64,000 nucleotides of DNA, from assembly GCA_963169105.1 (NCBI GenBank), contig OY720633.1, positions 35,294,795 through 35,358,794 of the forward strand, given 5' to 3'. Numbering within the stretch: the first letter of the stretch is position 1; every line of letters starts with the position of its first letter. The notes beneath the pieces were generated by a model. That model was not told the DNA's origin. It saw nothing but the letters and a program-made list of their open reading frames with translations, and ran no database searches. A program made the position numbers and the translations under genes. Shown one piece after another: positions 9,842-21,800 of the stretch. The DNA comes from Ceriagrion tenellum (taxonomy: Eukaryota; Arthropoda; Insecta; Odonata; Coenagrionidae).

Positions 9842-12800
9842 GTAATAATATACGAAAGAAAATCCATTAATCTTGGTTTAACATCATATTTAATTTGAAA
9901 TCTTTTGCTCCTAGGTCCTATGAAACCAGAGATTACCGTAAAATACTTGACAGTGTCGCTAATATTTTTTATTAGCGGTCTGTCGTTACGTACGAATGAG
10001 TTGACTAATGCTGTGTATCAAGTAAAGTTGCATTGTTTTATTCAAATTTTTACGTTGTTAGTCGTCCCAATTTTGATGCAGATTTTTGTCAAGTGTCTTT
10101 CAATATTTGAAATCAACGAATGGATTTTAAAAGGGTACGAAAGTCATTTTCTCTCATCAGTTGTTCATGACATGACCGTATATACATGTTTACATATATT
10201 GTGACATAAACAGTAAATTTTTTCTGAATGGAAATTTCGTTTTAAAGGTTGCTGACAGTTAGTTGTATGCCTCCACCAGTCTCATCTGCCGTTATTCTGA
10301 CCAAAGCCGTTGGGGGAAATGAAGCAGCTGCTATATTCAACTCCGCACTAGGAAGTCTGCTTGGGGTCATTGTGACCCCATTGACTCTGCTTTATTTCGT
10401 AGGTTTTGAGTTTAAGTTTCTTTCTCAGTACTTTCATGTCGGCTAAGTTTTTCTTCGTCCAACCTGTGAAGCATAAGTCATTTACTTCAAAATATAAGTT
10501 CTCTAAGTTATAATTATGACTTTTCTGGCATAATCAAATTCCCTTTGGATCTTTTCTAGGTAATCCTTGACCCTATGGGTTTTGCTGAATCAGTGAAATC
10601 CAATCTCGATATTTTGTTTAATGGGTAATTTTTTTAGATTCCATGTATGGTATTAATTAGTGAATTGCGGCCTATAGATCAGAAAAAAAAATTTTGAGTC
10701 GTCTTCAATCATTGCCAGTTATGGTGAGAAATATTTCATTGGTAAGGTAAAATTATACATATATTCCATGAGCAATCAGTATTTTTATGTTAACAATTAT
10801 GTTAAACTTTTTATTACAGCAGTATCCTATCACCATGCGATTGGCACAAAATACATCTCCGTTTCCTGTAAGCTCTTGGGAGATATAAGCAATCCTCTCT
10901 ATTTTTCTTTTAAAAATAGAATGATTTAAGTTCGTGGGAAACTTGGAATCTGAGCTCTGTCACCAACATCACATTCCTAAGCTCACTGGAAAAGGTTTTA
11001 ATAGAAAGCACTCACAGTTTCCCTCCATGAAACATCTCCCAATATATCTAATGCTGGGAAATTTTCTCACCCGATAAAATTCTCATTGGGTTGGAATTTC
11101 CTGGAAGTGAAATTATCTCTATGGTTGAAGATGGGGCAAAATAGACTGGTAATGGGGATATGGGCAACAACATACTGCTGTGAAGAATGGGTGATAAATA
11201 AGAGAGCTGAAAAAATGGTGAATGATGCAGAAATGCTACGGTCATGAAAGTCAGCCAGACTTCCTTTTTTCATATCCCCTACTCACACACTCAAACATAC
11301 TCACATTGTATTTCACCATTTTTCAATTGCAAATGAAATTTATTTTTGTATATTGTAACTTGTTAGAGGCATTTTTGCACTTGCCTAAATATAGCAGTTC
11401 AGTATGGGAAACCTTCATTATTAATGCTTGAATTTCCTTTAAAAATTTAAAGCTCTTAGAGACCCATTTTCAAGTGTGAATATTTGGAGTATACTACTAG
11501 TATTTGTATAGAAATGCCAATGAGAATATAATCGGTTGACTGCAAATTTATGCTGTGAGAGGGGTTGCTAATTAGTCAGAGAGTCGAGCTCAATTGCAGA
11601 AAGTCAAGTTCAATTGCCTGACCTCATGCTCAGCTGGTTCTGGAGGGGTAAGAGCATGCCTGGGTCTATTCAGTCCTAGGATTAGTGGTGGTCACGTCCC
11701 TATCCTTCTCATCTCTTATCCTTCACGTCCCTATCCTACTCTTCATTCATTCTTTTGCTTAGAAAAATCATCGTCAGGTTCAAATCCCTGCAGAGGAAGA
11801 TGTTTTTCAGAGGAAACCCAATCCCTACTTGAGTGTCTTGTGGAGGGCACTTCAAGTACAGTACTCCGTCTTTCGGGTGAGACGTTAAGCCGTGGTCCCC
11901 TTGGCGCCTTTTGTTAAAAGCAGGCTAATGCTGATGCTGGGTTTCTATCCTTTTTTCATATCTAATGGGAGTGTGATGAGATGTTTTCATCTTCCCTTAC
12001 CTATCTCCTATGGCAAAAATTACCTTAGCTGTTGGTCGCCTCCCCAAATATCCAATCCAAATCATCGCCAGTTATGGCAGGCATTCGTCCTTTTGTGTAG
12101 AAAATCCTCATTGGTAGGGAGTGACATTTGGAACAAAAGGGTTAAAATCCACTAACTGAAATACATTCCTTATAGGTTACTTAAGAGACTTGCTGTGTGA
12201 TGCTTGATCTCTCATGTGACATCACTGCCTTGCCCCTTCAGCAATTAGGGGCACCTCATAGAGAATAAAGGCAATGATTGGTCAGATCAAGACTTGTAGT
12301 CTGGTGTACATATCAGGAGCACTGCAAGAGTAATTGAATCATGATCATTAGTCTCCCATCTTAAATGCTTTGGTAATGGGAATTATACCCCTGCATATTG
12401 AATGCTGTAGGAATCGGAATTACACCCATGTATCATGGCTGTTTTACATGAGGCACTTTAATGCACAATCTGATGCATGTAGGACTGCACATTGAAAATG
12501 CTGTCTTTTAAAGTGATCACTTGCTGGAATCCATGCACTACCATAAATGACTGATGTTAAAATAGACTTTGCTCTACTTCTATGCCCAGGTTTTTACAAT
12601 TTCGTGCATCAAATTATTCAATGAAGTGCCTTGTCTAAAATTGCCTTAATATTGGTCCTTTACTGGCTAAAATACTGGGAAAACTCTCCATAGTGTCTAC
12701 AGTTATCATGTAGCCACTAAATTCTCATACTTAATAAATTCTGAGGCTTATGGAAGAGACTATTTTGTAATAAAAATTAGTTATCATTGCATATAAGCTT

Positions 12801-15800
12801 TTTTAAAGCTACAAAGACTTTCAGGAACTTGGTTACCTTCCATTCCCCAGTGTCTATCTTGATAGTTTTGGTGGTTCATGTCCATTGTTGGGCCCACCTT
12901 CAAAACGAATCTGAATGATGTCAGATGGAAATCAGGCAGTATTATATTGTCCTCAGGGTGGCCTCCCGATCGAGTGACCTGATTTTGGTATGTTTTGGCA
13001 GACATTTGCATTCAGTTTTCTTCAGTGATTGTGGAGTCTCTCCCCATCATCTCCATTGAAATTTTCTTTTTGTTTTTCTCTTATAATTGTTTTACACATA
13101 AGGTGAGGGAAGTTATGGTTTTGCTGAACCAAGACTCGTGCGTCATTAATCATTATTAGATATCCCTGATTGGAGAAGGCTTCTGTGACTGCTGACTGTA
13201 TGTTTTCCAGAGCCCTACAATGTTTGTTGAATCAGATTGAAATCACTGTATTTTTTTTCTCATGTACTTTTAGCGACATCAGTAGGGAATCTCATTAACC
13301 CTTATTTATAATAAATTGGGGATTTTGTCCTTGGCTTGTGGAAGAAAGTCACCAGCCTTCTGTACTGCACTGTAACTTGTCATATTGCCAGATTTATTTC
13401 TCCTGATTCTTTTTGTCATTCCATAGAAGAAGGAATGGGTAGCAAAAGCCTGGCTTAGGCTGGTCTCAGGAGTCTCCTTGGTCCCCTTCTTGTCATGGTT
13501 CTTACTCATTATGGTCCTGGCAAGGACCTTATAGTAGCCATTTTTCATGTGTGGTGCTGTAATATATTTCTCCTCCTTATCTGCTGCTATTATTTCAGTA
13601 TGATATAGGCGAGTGTGATGAGATGTTTTCATCTTAAGGTGGTACAGGAAAAGGAGTGTTAACATCTGTGGATGTGTGCCTGCTTTCTATAGACACAGTG
13701 TCCTAGTGACTTGTCCTTTCTTGATACTTCTACAGATGCAATACAGATGGTAATGAAGAACTTAAAAGACTATTATAGGGGTGTATAGCATATTTTCCCA
13801 TCTCTGCTTATCTAAGAATTCCCCTCCAGTAGGCCTGAGGCAATACTGAGAACCGCCAACCTCCGTCCCCCGAGGAAACCCTCGCATTCACGAACCTTGG
13901 GTGAAAGAGCCCTGCCGACCCCTAAACCGCTCCTTCTCCCCCACTCCAATCTGAAAACAATGTTGCTGCCCCCTTCCCTTTCAATTCTCATGCAGGCCTC
14001 GTTAGGAAGACGAGCGAAGGTGGCGAAGGGGCTTTCTTTCTTTTTGGTGTGTTTACAGTTCACTCGCTTAAGTTGGTGAATGTGCGATTACAACCAGCGT
14101 GGGCTTTCCACCACCAGAGGGGTGGTCGTGTGTGTTCATTCAACGTTTAATCAACAGATGGTACCAGTTGATATTCAGCAAGGGGGGATAAAATATTGAT
14201 CATGACGCAGAGGATACAACCGATACCACAAATACCTTCTATCTAAGCATACAAGTAGGCTTGAAGCTATCTGAGTATATAAGCAGGCTTGAAGCAATTC
14301 AGGAGACTCAGCATTACGACACCAATTGCTAATTAGGACTTGAATATTTAAATAAATGAATGTGAATTAAATTTTCCTAGATAATGGAACCACTATTGTT
14401 TGTTAGACAATAACTTACTGTTATCAGAAATGTAAGCGTTAAAAAATTATTTTTATATTCGATTTGACCCAAGTCGACCTCTGATCATGACTGTAATAGA
14501 CTTTCTGTGGCCTGAAAAGAGGAAGACCCATCACTTTCTGCAAAGGTTTCCTGTGTGCCGATGAAGACATGAAGTGGATATTTGAGTTCTGTCTTTCAAT
14601 CTTGTAGTTCCTGAAAGCAAGGGCGATTCTACGACTTTGTCCTCCGACCAATCTTTCTTATCTCCATGCTTCCGCACCCCTAAGCCTGCCGACACAAACG
14701 GGATCAGACCGACAAAATAGACCCAACCCAGCCTCACCACTCCCAGAAATAATTCCTTACCAGTCAAAATTTTTCACTGAGGGGTGTTCCCTCTCATCAA
14801 GTGAGTTCCGAAGAAGGTTTCTTTTCCGTCCCGTGCATTTATTGCTTCCCCGCGCAAGGGGAAGCAATAAATGCACGGGCAGCATTAAAGGGCAGGGTTG
14901 TCACATAGACGCCAACTCGGGACTAAGAAATTTTTTGGCTAAGAGGTGATAAGGCTTTTTTGGATGGGAGTATACAACTGTGATTGCTGCAAAAGTTTTT
15001 CCTCAATATTTATTTTCTAAGATTCAATGTTTCAAAAGTATTACTCATACTTTTGTGGACCTCCTGTATTTTGCCCCTAATTTATACCTCAAAAAGTTTA
15101 ACTGTGAACAAGTGTATAATTTAAGTGGAATTGCTTTTATCTACCATAGCTTTTCGATATATACAATGGTCCTCTGAGGATCTGTCTCACACATGGCGTG
15201 TGCCTCATCCTACCTCATAAGGGGGTTATCCTAGCAAGCTGGCATGGGTCAGAACTTTGATAACTTTTGTGGTTGCATACACTCCAGGATACGTATTTCA
15301 TGATTTTGATATCTTGTTTTGTTACCCTAATTTTAATCTCTCCATCCTCAAGTATCTGAGGTAGAGTGATGTTTTCAATCATTCCCTATCTAATTTTAGT
15401 TTCTTGTTGGAAAGTTATCGAAAATAGTTGTATCTTCTAGGTTACAAATTTATTCCTTGTAATGATAAGGGTGTATACACACATTTATTTTCTCTATTCT
15501 TGAAGATACAGAATATTTGATGAACTGGCTCACTCATTCAGTTTCTTGCTTGACAGGACATTACTGGACTATTAAATACCTTCGGAGATTCAATTATCAC
15601 AAATACCGAACAGGTGGACTAGTTATTTTGCTATTATGTAACCTGGAAAGTTCCTGGGAATCAGTGATACATATGAAATAACATAATAGATTAGGTTGCA
15701 ATATTTTCAAAGGATTACACTGTAGTGGCCACATTCAGACAATAGTTGTTATAGGATTTGAGGAAGTATCCTTTAGTTTACTAAGAAGACATAGTCTGAG

Positions 15801-18800
15801 ATAATAGATGGTCGTTATATGTAGTTGAAATTATAAGTCATTATACATAGAAGAACACAGGGATGAATCTACAGTGGCTACGCTAAGTTTTGGCATCATT
15901 TTATATTTGCCCATTTGAGTTTTGTAATCCTGTGTTCTTACATTTGAAGCCAGAGGGCTAATCTATCCTATTTTTTCCTAATTTTTATTTTGAAGTTTAG
16001 GGAGTGTGATAAAAATATCATCTTGCAGTTTTTCTTTAATATTTTAAGGTTTCTTAAAATGAAAGTTGCTGGATTCACAGCACATAAATACTTACTGTAT
16101 ATTAAGATGAGTCAGTTTAGTGATGCTGACCCATCGTAGTAACCTGATCATGGCAGTTGGATCCAGCTATTCCTTACATATGAATTAGTGCTACTCTCAC
16201 TGCAGATTCATATTTGGAAAAATGAAACTTAATTACTTTTTAACAAACTTTGAATTGAGTTTAAAATTGATTGAATGACCAAATTGTAAGCAATACTACA
16301 TCAAAATTGTATCTTTTTCATTACAATTTATCCAAGAAAGTTGTTACTGCTTAGAAACCCATAATTTGCTAATTTCAGTGATCCATGACAGACTATAAAT
16401 GCACCATTGCAGTCCTCTTTGATCCTCCAAAAATTATCATGGGAATCAGAAATCCGGAGTTGCATGGTTGATCTATGCCCTGGCCCAGCAAACCATATGT
16501 TTGTGGTTAGATTCCCCATCATTCCATGGCAGTTTAAGCAAGTAGTAAAGCAAACTGTAAAAATTAAAATATCGCTTTTGTATATTTTAATTTCACTGTT
16601 TAAACTATGGAATGAGGCAGCGGTAAAATTGTCAAATATGTAGGACTTTTTCTAAGTCAGTATTAATGAAGAGCCTTCTAAGATGAAACATAGCTTAGCC
16701 AATGCCACTTGAATTATCTTTCATGCTATAGACCTAGTCATTTTCCAAAATCCTGAAAAATAATTGACATACAAACTATTCATGTAACTGATTTTCCTTA
16801 TATTTCTCTTTACATGCTAGCTGGGGATGTCAACCTTAGTTCCATTGTCGAACTGTATGTTTCAACTGGCAATGACAGTATTAATTCCTCTGGCTCTTGG
16901 ACAATCAGCAAGGCATTTAGAATTTCGTGGAATACGAAAAATTCACCTCTATAGTGGCATGATTGGCCAGATCTCACTTCTTTTCATCATTTATTCAACA
17001 TTTTGTGATACATTTGCAGCAAGAGAGGAATCTGGAATGAGTGCACACCATGTCCTTTCTACAATAGTTCTTGGTGAGTTAATTACCTTGTGTCGGAGGT
17101 AATATATGTTTTATCAATTTACCATGGGCATATTTATTCTGTAGCTCTGTGTTTGCCTTAAGATGATGTAGATGTATATTTTTTCTCTACTTCGTTGGTT
17201 GGCAACAAATTATAAGTTGAGAAACTTGGAATGGCAACCTTAGGGTTTCTGAGCCTATTGCTGCCATAAAAATTAATGCATGGTCCTTAAAAATCATTTA
17301 CCCGACCTTTGTATGCCTTCTCATTCTCATTTTTATCACATTTATCAATATTTTTACCTAATATCCACTTATCTCACTCCATTTTGAAGGCAAGGCAATA
17401 GTGCCTGCTGAAAGCAGGATGGCTCAAGATAAGAATCCTGTCATCTTGAGCTGAAATTTTTTTTCTGGTTTGTTTAAGTATGGAGTGACATTTGAGTTTT
17501 AAGAGAGTCATATAGCAAAGGAAAAGAAAAATCTTCTTTGACTGCTGATCTACAAGTTTCTTAGCTAGACCTGGGAAAGCATTATTTTAGTCATGAACAG
17601 TGATCACACAAGGGGCTAAATAGATGAAGTTTACCTCCATAGTTTTGAGTCCAAAAGTCTCAGTATAGGCAAGAGTTTCACCAACATTGTACATTATTCA
17701 GTTTAATATTTTATTAATTGTCATCATATGTTATTGTTCTAGATGGACATTTAAGTGACAAAAGCGTTGCTTTGATGTTTGTATTTGCATGGTGTCAATT
17801 CTGATTCTCAATAGAAGTTGCTGTCATCTGGCAGAGACAATATTAGCAACTGTCAGTACAAATTTCATTCTGATCTTGGGTCAGGAGATTCCGCCCTAGG
17901 ACTATGATCACTGCTTGCTGTTAACTTCAGAATAACTGCAAAATCTCATTCCGGTTCATTTTGTTTCACTACGTATTGCTTAGCTAACTCTTAGCTATTG
18001 AATTGCTGATCAGAAAACTACACAAATCCAAAAGAAACTTATGAACATCCTCAATCCCAAAAATCCTCAGGATGCCTCAGCTAGCTTGTCTGGTTAAATC
18101 CCTTGGAACAAAATTGAGAGATCTAGGTTTGAATTATGATCAAAGTTTTTCCTCATCGGATTTCCTAAGTATGAAGAGAATTTAGTTACTATAGTATGTG
18201 TTCATTAATATTTATGAGTGGGAAAAAATTTGTTCGTAATTATAGAAGTGATTAGGCTTAGAATTGATGTCCAAAGAGGGTTGGCACCCAAGGTGGTTTA
18301 GGCAACTTACGCCTCCTGTCATCCTCTTTGTCCCTATATTTCTATGCTCTGCAAATGAAACTTTTGGGAAAATTAACATTTAATCATTTGTGAAGGTCTT
18401 ATTGATTAAAATATTAACATTTGGGAAATTAAAAAATAATGAATAAAAAATTAACAAAATTGTTAGTTAAATTAAACTTGAATGACTTAAAATGACTTAC
18501 TAAATCAATAGTCCAAAGTATGGTGAGCAAATACACAGCTGTGCCCAGTTCGTGATTGGAGATGTTACTAAGATGAGGGTCAAGATTACCTCCATACAGT
18601 GATGGAAGAAAGTGTCTAGCATCCTACTGACTTGTGTTCCAAGACAAATGAGAAGCACCTGAGTGATGCCTTGTCGTGAGAGAGTTGCATACAAAGGAAT
18701 ATGCTCACGGCACTCTTGACTAGGGTAGAATTTTTCATTGCATGAACCAAGCATTAATGGGTTAAAAAGCACAGGTGGCATATAATAACATCAAATAAAA

Positions 18801-21800
18801 TAACAATTTATTTAAAATCATATTTTCCTTTTTTTGAAATACCTACATTATGATTGATGACATTTTGGTATAGCTTGGTTCTTCAATTTGATTTACTTTA
18901 TTTTTGGCAAAGCCAAACTGTGTATCAATATCTGCTTAACAATGCATACTGGTGTGTTGACATGCTTGTGAGTGACCCTAAAGCAAACATTATCTCGTCT
19001 ATTGTAACAGCTTAGTCCTCTGCTGAGGTCTTTCAAGGTCATGTTCTGGCACAAAAGAGCATAAACAAGTAAACACCTTGAACACAAGTTTTCATGATAA
19101 GAGAAAGGGAAGTAATAATATATACCATTAAAATGCCACTTTTGATTTGTTTAAATTGACTGCCATAGTTGTCCAGTATTAACTTGAAGATTTCCGTTAA
19201 AAATGAGTAAGAATGTTGCTGATTTTGCTAAAATTTCCATGAGTTCTGTTCCTTAGGAATACTTAAGAAATTGATCAGGACCACTCATTCACTCGTGAGA
19301 AATTGAATTTAGTGTTAAATTGGTAAACATTAATCCAGATTCCTCTGAATTTGTGACTATTTGTGCTATAACATGCAAAAATTTGAACAGATAAGAAAAA
19401 TAGCCAAGGTATATTTTTTGTGATGTTTATAAAAAATATAAGTAGACACAAAGTCTGTTTCTACAAGCCACTAAATTTTGGTCCCATGACTCCTAACCAG
19501 TCTGCTGTTGAGATGTGCAAATTGTGCTCTTTCACTTCAAATCAAATGTAAAAAATTATACAAACTTCAAATAAAATTGACTAAATATTTATACTCAATT
19601 CAAATTTAAGTTTCACTAGGATCTTGGAAGTTAAAAATAGCATTTAGTTTTTTTGAATATTACATTTATTATAACATACCTTACATAAAATATTACAACA
19701 TTTAAAGCCACAAAAGATTACCCTGCAGATATATATAATCTATAGATTTTAACAGATTTATACATTTTCAATAATAAAATTTACACAGAAACAAAGAATG
19801 GCAATTCTCATTACAGCATTACAATTTTCTGAGATAATTAAACAAAAACTTTATACTAGTGATTGGTTGAATCCAAAATGTATTGAATCTGAATCTCAAA
19901 TTCGAATCTTTTATTTTAGTTCAATCTCGAATCCTGCTTTCACTTCATTATATTTTTCTGTTCTTAATCATTATCAATGCATAAATAATTACAAAATTAA
20001 AAATAACTTAAAATCCATTTTTTTTAAATTAATGAATTCGTGAGTAGTTCTAGGTTTCCTTTAATCTAAAGTGTAATTATTTAGTTTTAAAAAAAACAAT
20101 GAACTGAAAAGAAATATTTCACCATAAAGTCTATTACTTCCTCATGTAAGAATAAAGACAAAACATATGTGTATTTACTGTTGATAAATTGCTGGCAGGA
20201 ATTTTCAAGGTTATTTTTCAATTAAACTTGACATGACCAATTACCATAAAATCTTCACTGATATACATATTTTTTGACAAAGAAATTTCACTCCAATAGC
20301 GATCTTAATTACAGCCTCGAAATTATAAATTCCAAGTTGTGATTTTAACTAATTTGCAATGTATGACAAAAAGTTAACAGCACACATGCCACTGGCACTA
20401 CCCTATGGGAATTTGTTCAAATCCTTTTTGGAAGGATTTGATTGAATCACAAATCCAAGTATTGGATAAGATTCAATCAAATCCTTGAATCCTGACCACA
20501 TCATTACTTATTATGCTTCCTATATTATCATGTAAAAATACAAGCTGCTCTCCATGAGTAGGGCTTCAAGTTCCACATAATTCTTTACAAACATTTCCTG
20601 CTGCTCTAAGGGCTTTCTCAACAGAAGTCTCGGACCCTGGAACTCTTAGATACCTTCCCCGGCCATAATACACAATATTTTGTAGTCTGTAACCAGATTT
20701 TTCTACCATGAAAGAGCATTGGTTGACCTGGTTGCCAGATATTCTTATAAATACATTTCTAGTTCACCCAAAATTTCCTCTTAAGTTCACAGCGATCTAT
20801 TTACTCTCACTTTTTTTCCAAATACTATTTCTATCATCTGTAAAAAGAAATATGAGGAACGATTATCATAAATGCACTTTAAATTCATAAAGAAAGTCCT
20901 AATGCTTCAAGCTGTTGTTAGAACTCCTACCTTGCTTGAATTTACGGCAAATTTCTGGAACAGATGCTGTATCATAGCTAACCAAGCTCATCAAATGCCA
21001 CCAGAACTTAAACTAATACCTCAATTATCTACAAATGCCATGAAGTTCACAAATCGAACTTCAATTATTTAGGTAACTCATCATTCACAGTTGATTTTTA
21101 TCGGGAGCAAACTTTTTATTGTAAGAAATTAAGAATTCTGTCTGGTCTCGCACATAACTCTGCATTGCTCAGGTTCCGTTCATGTGATATCTTCATTAAC
21201 CTGTCAATGAATTATAATTAATAAAACTTCATTAGTTGAATGTAATTGTTCAGTGATTTTGTAGTAATTAAAACTACAGACTGACCTTTTGTTGGCAGAT
21301 GATCTACGATGGTAGCATGATATTACAGTACAACACTTGAGGCATGCTGAGCAGAAGTGGTTTAAATCCAAAATTGACAAATTTTGGATTAATGGCATAT
21401 CTATACACAACATGATAGCCTCTTTTCGGAGGCAAAGATAGGTAAGCCCATTGTTCTCTCATTTCCTCACAGATTGTAGCACTTTCCTACAGCTTTTCTC
21501 AGTTTTCCTCCCTTTTTTCCTCCTCCTGTCCTGTTCTTCTCCCAAAATGTATTTGGACGTACACCACTTCTGCTCTGCACACCTCCTATAGAGAAAATGC
21601 TTTCCACATTACATATTTTATTGACATCTCCAATAGCAAGCTGTAAAGTGTGGTTGATGCATGAAACATGCTGCAATCTGAAGGCATTCACAGCAATTGC
21701 GGCACTTCTATTTGTCCCATTATATGTCACTTTGAACACTGGTCTTAAAGGAAGGGATTATGAAAGAGGGATTTCATTTTCTCTGAGAATAGGAATTTCT

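Larger units (their letters stand above)
10399..16820. other. SLC10A7 intron 3 (6.4 kb)
   Basis: Holds a SINE-like stretch at 11.6-12.15 kb, a GC-richer stretch at 13.8-14.9 kb and a perfect 22-bp palindrome at 14830-14879. Frames at 13306-13665 (minus) and 12784-13011 (minus) match nothing I recognise. I see no gene in it. Confidence 0.6.

Noticed and set aside
10799..10868. A CAG acceptor and GTAAGC donor that could bound an extra SLC10A7 exon
   Set aside because: Exon 3 joins exon 4 in frame and matches the family without it.
11629..11790. A tRNA gene
   Set aside because: A- and B-box-like strings are far too widely spaced and the arms do not pair as a cloverleaf; SINE-like is the better reading.
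13306..13665. 119-residue minus frame
   Set aside because: Open but with no motif, splice context or family resemblance that I recognise; left unannotated as a gene.
18500..18781. 93-residue minus frame
   Set aside because: No recognisable motif and no support from neighbouring sequence; likely chance or an old repeat.
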